Position numbers and translations under genes: made by a program. Under the pieces are notes generated by a model. The model was not told the DNA's origin and did not search any database. It worked only from the letters and a program-made list of their open reading frames with translations. 47,850 bases of DNA from Acanthaster planci. Lineage: Eukaryota; Echinodermata; Asteroidea; Valvatida; Acanthasteridae. The stretch covers positions 190,477-238,326 of the forward strand of contig NW_019091500.1 of NCBI RefSeq assembly GCF_001949145.1, in the 5' to 3' direction. Positions 38,801 through 46,200 of the stretch are shown here, one piece after another. Each line of letters begins with the position of its first letter. Position 1 is the stretch's first letter.

Positions 38801-39162
38801 CGAAGTATTTCACGTTGGAGCCGGACGGACAGTACCACGAGCGGTGCTGTGACGGAGACGTGCACGCGGTGGCCAACAACGAACACAAAGCTAGCATGGA
38901 GTTGAGTGAAGACGAAGACATCATGTGCTTGTCACCTGACGATGTGGACGGCCGTCGTGCCCAACTGAATGACCCCGTGTCACCTAACGCATCATACTGC
39001 GAACCACCAATGAGTGACGATGACCCCTTGACCCCTACACAGAATGGTACCCTGTCGAGCAGTACGTACGGTGGATACATACCTCCTATTCCTTCCCTCG
39101 GACGGAGTGCCGCGGTACCAGATAGAGGCGGCAGACGAACTGAAATCATTACCGAAATCTAG
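23719..39162 (+). CDS. single-pass MAM-domain receptor, seven exons, 5' end missing
   Basis: Seven exons (23719-23865, 31367-31472, 33726-33885, 37032-37116, 37489-37710, 37916-38015, 38307-39162) join with matching phases, and with one incoming base give 1677 nt: 558 residues plus TAG. Residues 1-166 form one MAM domain: the start (SCDF, CGY), DHT, YHM, GTLTVY, LW and the DIAVDDI end motif are all visible. Residues 167-240 are a Thr/Ser/Pro/Arg-rich stalk likely to carry O-glycans, and 243-269 are a hydrophobic helix followed by RRRRRSKKR, a stop-transfer signal. The tail (270-558) has several Ser/Thr-Pro sites and acidic patches, and ends TEI, a class I PDZ-ligand pattern. MAM domains mediate adhesion and dimerisation. 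No enzymatic domain is present. The residue normally occupied by the third MAM cysteine is Arg83. The signal peptide must lie further 5'. I do not recognise a named orthologue. Confidence 0.85.
23866..31366 (+). other. 7.5-kb intron between MAM exons A and B
   Basis: The intron is bounded by GTAAGATT and GTCTGTTTAG. Nothing coding is recognised inside it on either strand. Minor features are four of the TACATGTA words (24402, 25039, 28768, 29256) and a short hairpin at 30067-30096 (GACTGCAAA with TTTGCAGTC, with A and T runs between them). Confidence 0.75.
31367..31472 (+). CDS. MAM receptor exon B
   Basis: The acceptor is GTCTGTTTAG and the donor CTCAG then GTATGTTG. The phase is 1 in and 2 out. 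It encodes a MAM segment beginning YYIYAPS, with an NDT glycosylation sequon, the Q-V-A-R-F-S-F-P strand and the GHGRLR end. In most family members the position two residues before the R85 codon junction is the third conserved cysteine. Here it is arginine. Confidence 0.85.
31473..33725 (+). other. 2.3-kb intron between MAM exons B and C
   Basis: No gene or transposon is recognised inside. Minus-strand open frames of 131 codons (32270-32665) and 122 codons (32803-33171) have no domain or splice logic and are regarded as chance. The acceptor used downstream is TTTCACTCCCAG. An alternative AG at 33671-33672 would add residues without MAM similarity. Confidence 0.7.
33726..33885 (+). CDS. MAM receptor exon C: central MAM strands
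   Basis: The phase is 2 in (AG plus G gives Arg85) and 0 out at CTTTCAG then GTAAATCC. It encodes FFYHMWDGYE, GTLTVYACHG, LW, and a VVDIFC-TQPFQ strand, the middle of the MAM fold. Two cysteines (C107 in VYAC and C133 in DIFC) sit where the family normally has none, which may compensate for the missing canonical pair. Confidence 0.88.
34061..34213. mobile_element. PIF/Harbinger-like MITE, about 147 bp
   Basis: Terminal inverted repeats at 34064-34082 (AGGCCGGTTCAAACTTGAC) and 34192-34210 (GTGAAGTATGAACCGGACT) match at 16 of 19 positions. They are flanked on both sides by TAA (34061-34063 and 34211-34213), the 3-bp target duplication typical of PIF/Harbinger elements. The interior has no coding capacity, so it would be a non-autonomous element. 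It sits in an intron of the MAM receptor gene. Confidence 0.65.
36731..36925 (+). repeat. dispersed repeat, copy 1 (intronic)
   Basis: This stretch and 39551-39749 share about 195 bp of similar sequence in the same orientation. Common blocks include GTCGGGAGTAT, GCGATGC, CGTGCATTTC, GTGAACCAGC, GTTGCTAAGAAA and CTCTTGGTCCAGCTC. Identity looks like roughly three quarters by eye. The family is not one I recognise, and no terminal inverted repeats are evident. On the minus strand this copy overlaps the first part of a 178-codon open frame. Confidence 0.75.
37032..37116 (+). CDS. MAM receptor exon D: end of MAM domain
   Basis: The phase is 0 in and 1 out. It encodes LIFEAVRGGF and SDIAVDDIRF, the diagnostic C-terminal MAM motif, then VYESP. 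The donor CCCCGT then GTAAGTG is strong, and splicing there turns the next codon into serine. Reading through the donor would give the usual terminal cysteine (ESPC). So the last canonical MAM cysteine appears to be lost by the position of the splice site. Confidence 0.85.
37117..37488 (+). other. intron between exons D and E
   Basis: The 372-bp intron runs GTAAGTG to TTTTTAATAG. Nothing is recognised inside. Confidence 0.75.
37489..37710 (+). CDS. MAM receptor exon E: Thr/Ser/Pro-rich stalk
   Basis: The phase is 1 in and 1 out (CCACCTG then GTAGGTGG), so this is a symmetric exon. It encodes about 74 residues, roughly a quarter of them Thr, with many Ser, Pro and Arg, in runs such as STTTRETPSTTRKATTRRPT. 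One NST sequon is present. This is a mucin-like membrane-proximal stalk. As a symmetric exon it could be skipped without changing frame, which would give a shorter stalk. Confidence 0.85.
37916..38015 (+). CDS. MAM receptor exon F: transmembrane helix
   Basis: The acceptor is TTATTATCCTGCAG and the donor CGAAG then GTAAGTAT. The phase is 1 in and 2 out. It encodes VWTAFVLAGAVGGG, continuing through FVLCFMAFFVLFFFC to RRRR: one hydrophobic span of about 27 residues with a glycine cluster, then a basic cytoplasmic flank. This fits a type I single-pass topology. Confidence 0.9.
38307..39162 (+). CDS. MAM receptor exon G: cytoplasmic tail and stop
   Basis: The acceptor is TTTTAACTCTTTCAG. The split Arg codon is completed and the frame runs 285 residues to TAG at 39160-39162. 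The tail has a CGRC pair near its start, several Tyr sites (YNMD, YECI, YVIE, YIPP), at least six Ser/Thr-Pro sites, an acidic stretch (LSEDEDIMCLSPDD) and a final ITEI. The last three residues fit a class I PDZ ligand (S/T-x-hydrophobic). I see no catalytic domain. The tail looks like an intrinsically disordered signalling scaffold. Confidence 0.88.
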
Positions 39163-39550
39163 ACGAGTCACACCAGACCATTTTTTTATATTGGATGTAA
39201 ATTTCTTGTACATAATTCTTGCACAAAGTGTTATTTTGCCAATCTATTTATAACAAAGAGGGACAATTCGCGTGGATTTACCAAAAGCTTTGGCGGTTTG
39301 GGTCACATTATATCAAATAACCAAAATGCACATAGGCCTATAGCGTGAACTCTACCAAGTCGACCCATCAAGCTCGATCGACCTACCCTTGGTTCAGCTT
39401 CTCGGAACTCTTAATGATGCCAAAGGCCTTTAATTTACAAATTGTATCAGTTTTAAATATTATTTTTATATCCAGTCCACAAACCTTAGAATGCAATTTA
39501 TTGAATGTTTATGTGGTGACATCTTTTGGTTTTTTCCGTAATCTGCCTCT

Positions 39551-39749
39551 AGCAGAAGCGCTCCCTCATCGGTTGGAAAAGGCCGCGTTGGTCGGGAGTA
39601 TCCATTTCGTTGGTATAGCGATGCAACAGTGACCCGTGCATTTCCTACTCGTTCGTGAACCAGCAAAGTTCAGATCCGATCCAATGGAGCATTCGTTGCT
39701 AAGAAAATAGCGCCCTCTCTCTTGGTCCAGCTCGAGGCCCATACGGTAG
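39551..39749 (+). repeat. dispersed repeat, copy 2 (in or near the 3' UTR)
   Basis: This is the second copy of the repeat at 36731-36925, in the same orientation, starting AGCAGAAGC and containing GTCGGGAGTAT, CGTGCATTTC, GTGAACCAGC and CTTGGTCCAGCTC. It begins about 390 bp past the stop codon of the MAM receptor, so it may be transcribed as part of that gene's 3' UTR. Confidence 0.75.
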
Positions 39750-40339
39750 TTGCCAGCGTCAAATTAAATCGTCATGGTGAATGTTAAAATATCCAACCAA
39801 GACGCGTTAACAGGCAGTTCCGAATAGTCCACAAAATACATTCGTTTTCGGCTTGTTTTTTTTTCGGTTTTTCAAAGCTTAAGATGGTGACCTAAACTTA
39901 GAGTGAAAGGTCACAATATCAAATGTGTCGAAATGTTGTCGTAGTCCCGTGAACTTCCTCCCAAACCCTGCCTGGATGTTCTGAACACGCCTCCCTTTTG
40001 TTATTACTATGCAATATGCACACGACTAATAAGACGATACACATTGCCAAGTACTTTCATTGGACTATCCTTTGTGATTTATACCTCAAATATAAAGGTT
40101 AGTATGATGTGTACTGAGATTAGATCATAGGGCTGTGTAGCTCTGTGGATTAGATCAATAGCTGCCTTGATATTTGTATTCCTTTTTATATATAGGCCTA
40201 TTCAGTTATGCTTCTTTTTCTCAAAGCTTTATACACTGTATATTGCGTTTGCCTTCTGCGAGAGTTCCCATTTGAGATCGTAGATTTTGTTATCGTTCTG
40301 TGTTTTTTACGAAATCTACAATGAGCCAGCGATAGTGGG

Positions 40340-40345
40340 AATAAA
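40340..40345 (+). terminator. possible polyadenylation signal of the MAM gene
   Basis: This is the first AATAAA downstream of the stop at 39162, which would give a 3' UTR of about 1.2 kb. A GT-rich stretch (TTTGTTGTTGATGTTTTGG) follows about 45 bp later. Other AATAAA or ATTAAA sites further downstream are possible. Confidence 0.35.
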
Positions 40346-42230
40346 TATTGTCTTGGGCTTGCAAACTGGTCAAGGTTTACAAAGCTCAGTTTGTTGTTGA
40401 TGTTTTGGCCAAGGCCGCATCTTGGAAAAAGAGGAAAACGTGGACTGGTTAAATGTTCAAATTAACGTCCACAGAAGTGGAAAAGTTAAAAACAAGAGGC
40501 TTTATTTCCAGTTTGTGTCCATGTATGGACAAAATTTAGTAGTCTTTGTTTTCGCCTTGTATTGTAGAGGCTAATAATATTCAACGAAATTAGTTACTAT
40601 ATTAAAAGATGGACCATTTATGGAAGAATGAACGACCAAAATGTTTTTAAGGAGTCAGCTTTTGCAAGGAAACAATGAGCATACCAAATGGACACAGCTT
40701 GAGAAATAGGTTCCAAATCCTAAACCGTAAGATGGATAATGTTTATGCTTCAAATGATGTACACAGTTCAAAATGGATATGATAATCAGTCTTTAATTCT
40801 ATTGATATTTTCGAAATGTTTAGACCGACTAGATCTGTACAACATTGTTAGTATTTTCATGACAGTACAATTAAAGTAGGCCTGAAATGATGACTACCGC
40901 CCTTACTGCAAGTCAGTTCTAAGATACTGTGGTCAGTATTATATGGTCAGTACCTGCATGACCACTACAATGTATTTGATGAACATTTGTGTAGACTAAT
41001 ATGTGGTATGCGTCATTTAAGATGTGACGTTTTTTGTATCTTGATGTGTAAATCATTGTTCAATTTCTCACCCCTCAAATAGTCTTTGAATATGTTGTTA
41101 AACTTCAGGAATGAGATTTGCTATTCCACACATGTTTCAATTAGAAAAATGTGTAGTTTACCCTTGGAACAGGTTGAAGCTGGTTTTTGCTGATCAAATC
41201 AGCTGGAGGCCTGCATGTTTATTTTGTGGAGTCTTTCTTCCTAGTTGGTGCGCTGTCAAATGTTCTTTAAGGTAACGCGGTACTTATACTCGACGACCAG
41301 CCACCCGGCCCTCTCTACTCATAGAACCGACATAAAACTTAGCAGGCTACCGTACCCAATTTTTCACGTTACTCTTTTATCTCCAGGGAGGTGAGGCGAT
41401 TTCAGGATTGACCATAAGCCTCCTAATCAGGCATAATATTACTCCGTGTATCAGTACGTAACGTGCTTATATATTTTCTAATTCAGCTTTGAATTGTAGG
41501 AATATTAAGCGGAGGTTTGGCGGCAGAAGTAACACCTTATTTGAAAAGATTTGTTTTACTTCAAAAGTGCATACACCCGTATGACTTTTAAAGTAAATCA
41601 TGTTGTTCGTTATAAAATATAGTGCGTCTGTTATTTTTAATTTCATGCATTCGGCGAGATCCAAAGGCCATGGAATTGGCACACCTTGAATGGTATGAAT
41701 TTTGGTGTAATTTTAGTATGAGCACTATTGGCTGAACTGATTTTTGTAATTTTTTAGATTGGCTTTATAAATTTATGTGTAAAGAAAATTATTATTCCTT
41801 GTTATATTAATTTGACGTTCAATAACATTGCGTATAAATGTACTGTAACGAACAGAGTTAAGGCGAGGGACGACTGAACAAATAATGAATAATAAAGAAA
41901 AATTGAAGAAATGACATTTATTCCTGCTTTTTTAAAACCTTACTCCGAATTTGTCGTCGCAAACAAAAATTGGATGCTAACTTAAATGACTGCTGAGATG
42001 TCACTGAATACAAGAGTTTGTTATTACATATCAGAAAGTACACCTGTCCAGTGAAATTATGCACAAAAAAGATGATGACGTTCATAGATTTTTTGTTAAG
42101 TATTTTTTTCCCTTGAAGTTGCATGTGGGGTTCACTGAGACATGAGTCAGCATTTCCTTAACAACATCGTAAGCTTTTAAAGAAAACAAAACGTATTATT
42201 TTAAAGCGTGTGTTTACACAATTCGATCTT

Positions 42231-42590
42231 GCGTGTGATTGAAATAACCGACTGTAGCGAGAAATTATGCCCCCCGCCCCCACTGTGTCATAATTGCGAC
42301 ACCTTTCAAAACCGCAGTATGACTTCCGAATATGAGTCACAGTTTCACAGCATCCAAGGCTGGGGAAATCTGCTAAATTTAATAATAAAATGCTACTACA
42401 CGAGCGATCTTTAATTATGAGAGTCGTGTATTTACATATCAATCAGTGGTGCGTGTGATTGTCGTGACCGCTTACAATGCCTGGTGTGGTAATACACGTT
42501 CTAATTCGAAATTACAGGGAGCGTACCTACACCAGTTTTGAGTAAGATTTTGACAGCTTTCAAGGCGAGGGAAACCTGCAAAAGATGAAG
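42231..42590. repeat. diverged direct duplication, about 210-220 bp period
   Basis: GCGTGTGATTG recurs at 42231 and 42451. Further along, CACAGCATCCAAGGCTGGGG near 42345 resembles GACAGCTTTCAAGGCGAGGG near 42552. The intervening sequence is much less similar. This suggests an old tandem duplication with indels, but it is not securely established by eye. Confidence 0.35.
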
Positions 42591-42955
42591 TGTACCAACT
42601 TCTGCAATAATGCAACACATTTTTCTTTCTCTTGATTTTGGTTTATATATACCTGTACGCATTTTTGTTTCAGTTTGACAAAGGATGCAAAGCTGGAGAA
42701 ACATCCTTGAAAATCCAGTCCAACAGATTAATTTTTTTTATTGCATCAAGAGCGCGTGCTCGCTTTTGTCGAAGTGCGCACTTGCCGCATTATTTGCATG
42801 TTCAATGAATTGACGCGTGGAATTGCGCTGCAATGTGCGTACAGCGTTTCCTTGTTGCGTTTTCAGAAAGCGTAGCGCGTGACGAACGCAGCACTCGCAA
42901 GCACATTACGTTCGCAACACATAAATGTGAAATTATTATACTGACAGGAATATAA

Positions 42956-42964
42956 TATAAAAAT
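42956..42964 (+). promoter_or_regulatory. TATA-like element upstream of the FAM187-like gene
   Basis: TATAAAAAT lies about 260 bp upstream of the proposed ATG at 43218, in an AT-rich run. If used, the foldback at 42975-43106 would fall in the promoter or 5' UTR. There is no independent evidence of a transcription start. Confidence 0.2.
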
Positions 42965-42974
42965 CAGTGCTCTG

Positions 42975-43106
42975 AAACATGTAATTGCCGAAATTTCGGT
43001 AACTGAGTACCTTTTTTAGGGCAAGCCGATCCAGTGAACACAAGGAACTGAATCTGCTTGTCCGAGAAGGTTCTCAGTTGCCGAAAGCTCGACAATTACA
43101 TGTTTT
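42975..43106. repeat. 130-bp foldback just upstream of the second gene
   Basis: The left arm 42975-43034 and right arm 43048-43106 are reverse complements at roughly four fifths of positions. Shared blocks are AAACATGTAATTG, TTTCGG, AACTGAG, ACCTT, ACAAGC or GCAAGC, and GAT-CAG. The loop is about 13 nt. No coding content or target duplication is evident. It looks like a MITE-type foldback or a long RNA hairpin, and ends about 110 bp before the proposed start codon at 43218. Confidence 0.75.
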
Positions 43107-43217
43107 CTGTTCACGGTGTTACGCAACCCTTCCATATTTCTATGTGAAATTATTAAATGCATGTACAGTTTACAGAAGGATCCGAGCTTCAGGTTTTAAG
43201 TTTTACGAATCTTGGGC

Positions 43218-43292
43218 ATGCGGACATTCGTGCTATTGACGGTTGCTCTCGTCTGGAGTCGAATTCTTGGTGGAGAATGGGATTCTAGATAT
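43218..43292 (+). CDS. FAM187-like exon 1: signal peptide
   Basis: The ATG at 43218 opens 25 codons with a hydrophobic core (TFVLLTVALVW) and a likely cleavage site near ILGG-EW. The donor TAT then GTAGGT leaves phase 0, which matches exon 2. Alternative donors 4 and 8 bases downstream do not keep the frame. A TATA-like element and a foldback lie upstream. Confidence 0.55.
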
Positions 43293-46200
43293 GTAGGTAG
43301 GTACGCACGCTCGAATGGCAAGGACTAGCGCATAACTTCTTACTTGTTAGCAAAACACCTTGTGTTTACAAAGATTTTGTAAATTTCAGTGGATAGAAGA
43401 TTTGTCACCGATCGTTAAATTAAGTGTGAAGCCTCCAAATATTACTCCAATCGGTCAAGATATTTCTGTCCGAGCTCGGCCAATTGTCCATCACTGACGT
43501 CATCTCTCGAGGTGAATGCCCGGGGAATTGTCTGACCTTCCATTTTGTGTGTGACATGTACGGGACGATCAATGGCGACAAAATCAAACACGTGGCTCTT
43601 AAGTTAGACGATGGGGGCGCAAATGTTATGGCGTCTGCTTCAAAAATGCGGATTATGAACAAGGTTGGTAATTGTACTGTTCCACTCTCACCCAGACTGA
43701 ATAAATTCTAGCTTCGTCTTGTTTTAATGACTTCAACCAACGTGGTGGAAATGTGGGGATTGTGAATTTGGGAACCCCCAGTTTACGAATAAGGATCAGC
43801 CTTGAAAAGGAGTTTTACTTGGGCATTGTCTCTTGATTGCCATGACCCTGTTTGGGTTGCATTTGAAAGAGTAAATTTAGAGAGAAATGTGACTTTCTCA
43901 CCTTATTTTCGTCAACGTGAAGAGACAGTCTTGTTGACAAGCACGAACATGGTGCGTTATGTATAGTGCCGATCCGTCTGACACATGTACTCTCCGTATC
44001 TTTAAACCAATTAAACTCTTTCTTTTATTCGTGCAAATGAGGTATTTTCCAATCAGCGAAATCTCTCCTAAAGGAACGGGCGAACTATTACGTCAGACCT
44101 TTGTCTGTTTTTTTTTTAATGGATCATCTGGACCAATCAGAGATCGGCTTTCAAGTTTCAAGATTCCAGAAGACGTTTATTCCATTCTCTTTTTTTAAAT
44201 GACATAGATAATTAAGGGAACGTGGTACATAGAAATTGACAAAATGGGTGAGCTTAAGAAAATACATCAGAAATAAAAGAAACTTAGTACATTGAAATTG
44301 GTAATGTGGATGTAAATAACTTTAAACAGATACATCTACTTAATGAAAAGAGAACAATAGAGCTTATGATAAGATAAAGAAAAGCAGTCTATATACAAAT
44401 GAGAAAAGAAAAGAGCATGGGGCTGTTGAGTAAGCAGAGGCTTGTATAAACAGCCCTTAAGACAGAAGACATAACAAGAACAACACGAACAACTACGAGA
44501 TAGCAAACATAAACAAAGCAAAACAAACAAACAAAGAAGCACGACGGACAAAACATAAAAGACATGACAATAGCTGATGGCAAAAAGTTATTTGCACAAA
44601 ATTGTAATGTTTGATGACGACTAATAGATAATAAAATAAAAGAAGGAGATATTAACCGTAAGCACAGAAGATTAAAGCTATGTCATATAATGGGATAGGA
44701 GGACTCTTTTGTAATAGGTCTTAAACTGGCCCACGGACGACTTCTTCCTGATGTCATCTGGAATGGTATTCCATGAACGGGGACCGAAAAGCGAAGGGTG
44801 TTCATTGAGTAGACGGTGCGAGTGAAGGGAATAAACATGTTGTCCGGGATCTAGTGGAGTGACCGTGGATTTCATTGACCGATGTGAAGTACGAAGAAAA
44901 CGTACTATCGGGAGAAAATTATTGATGAACATGAAGATGCCATGTTGAAGATAATTCATTGTCATGAAGATACCTTTTTTTACAAACTTTTCAGTAACAA
45001 ATCACAGACACTCTATCAAGTACGTTGACATCCGTGTTAATTTTCTGCGGAGGCGTGCGTGCGAGGTCTGTGTCACTGTCGTCACTTTTCCCCCATAAAT
45101 TCCCTCAAAAATCGAAACCCTCCGCAGTTCGGCGAATTAATGTCATTGTCATCTAGTTAGGTAAGTCAGAAAGCTTCAATCTAATTCTTTTTTCTTTGTG
45201 GGAAAGGGGTCCCGAAAGTCACAATCCCCGGAAATCTAGTGTCAAATCTAGCTTACTCTCTGGACAAACACGAGATCGGAATGGTCTTGTGTGTTTGCTG
45301 CCGCCAATTGGCAAGCAATGTCCAGCACAAAAGAGAAGGTAGGTTTGTTGACTGTGGAAGGAGGAATTAATGACACTGACTTGTAAGCAGTGCCGCACGC
45401 AAGCATTAGATCGTTGTAGAATAGAATCCCTAGCACAAAGCCTTTCTCACCTTGATTCTGTTCATGTGAAGTAAGAATACGCGCTAGCTATTCCAAATTC
45501 ATTTCATCGTTTTGAAACGTTTGGTTTAAAGATGGGCTTGGCTTGCGTTCCAGTCAGTAGCATTACGTAACTTTTCTTATTGTTTGAAATAATTCCTGGA
45601 AAGCATAGGTCCCCATTGTCATGTTAAATACTAATTCCGAAGACTTCTTATATCTTTCTACGAAACAGCTTCATCTCTTGTCTTCCTTTTGTAGATAAGC
45701 GCTGCTGGGAGAACACAAGTGTGACTGATCCGGTGATTCCTGGAGACTCCGTGCAGTTGTTTTGTGATCCATGGTTTGTTCTTTTTTTATCAAACTTTAT
45801 CAAGGGTATTTTAACCTTACCAGATATGTACTGAATGTCTTTGAGCAAAGTTTAGTTCATGAAATCTTTGTGAGAGTGTGCAAGCCACACACGTGGTCGA
45901 AACGCATGCAGGGTAGCACGGGCGATTCACAATAGAGTGCTTCAAAGAGTTTGCAACGCGTTGGTCAATCACGATACGTGAAATCTGTCGACCCAATGCG
46001 CGTTTGGAAAGGATCAACAGATTTCGCGCGTTGTGACGCGTTCCAAATTCTTCAGGCACACTACTGTGAATCGCCCCTATTCAACACCTAAGACTACCCT
46101 GCGATGACCGTCTATCGTAATCTATCCTATATCATAAACGATCTTTCCCTCCAAACCCAATCTCTGAGAAAAGTTCATATTCAGATTTACAGCCCTAAGA

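Larger units (their letters stand above)
39163..42955. other. 3' UTR of the MAM gene and intergenic DNA
   Basis: The 3' UTR begins directly after the stop. The end is not certain: the first AATAAA is at 40340-40345, an ATTAAA occurs near 40869, and more AATAAA lie near 41887. Copy 2 of the dispersed repeat is at 39551-39749. A poorly conserved duplicated block lies at about 42231-42590 and a CpG-rich block at about 42745-42920. No coding frame is supported. Confidence 0.6.
43668..45694 (+). other. 2.0-kb intron of the FAM187-like gene
   Basis: The intron runs GTAATT to CTTCCTTTTGTAG. It contains a minus-strand LINE fragment (about 44200-45001) and a 9-bp stem (45045-45053 with 45119-45127). 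A minus-strand 62-codon frame at 45248-45436 is not assignable. An additional small exon cannot be excluded. Confidence 0.6.

Noticed and set aside
42745-42920. CpG-rich block near the FAM187-like gene
   Set aside because: It looks like a degraded repeat, but no matching ends or flanking duplication could be found, so no element is called.
43959-44198. 79-codon + strand frame after exon 2 of the FAM187-like gene
   Set aside because: It does not fit the phase between exons 2 and 3 and has no domain. Part of it is a poly-T translation.
45248-45436. 62-codon minus-strand frame with fairly protein-like composition
   Set aside because: No family is recognised, and the AG and GT signals around it do not define a consistent exon. 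It sits in the intron of the FAM187-like gene.
43893-45470. Similar TTTCTCACCTT segments at about 43894 and 45442, resembling minus-strand donors
   Set aside because: No open frame leads into either on the minus strand, so they are not treated as exon ends.
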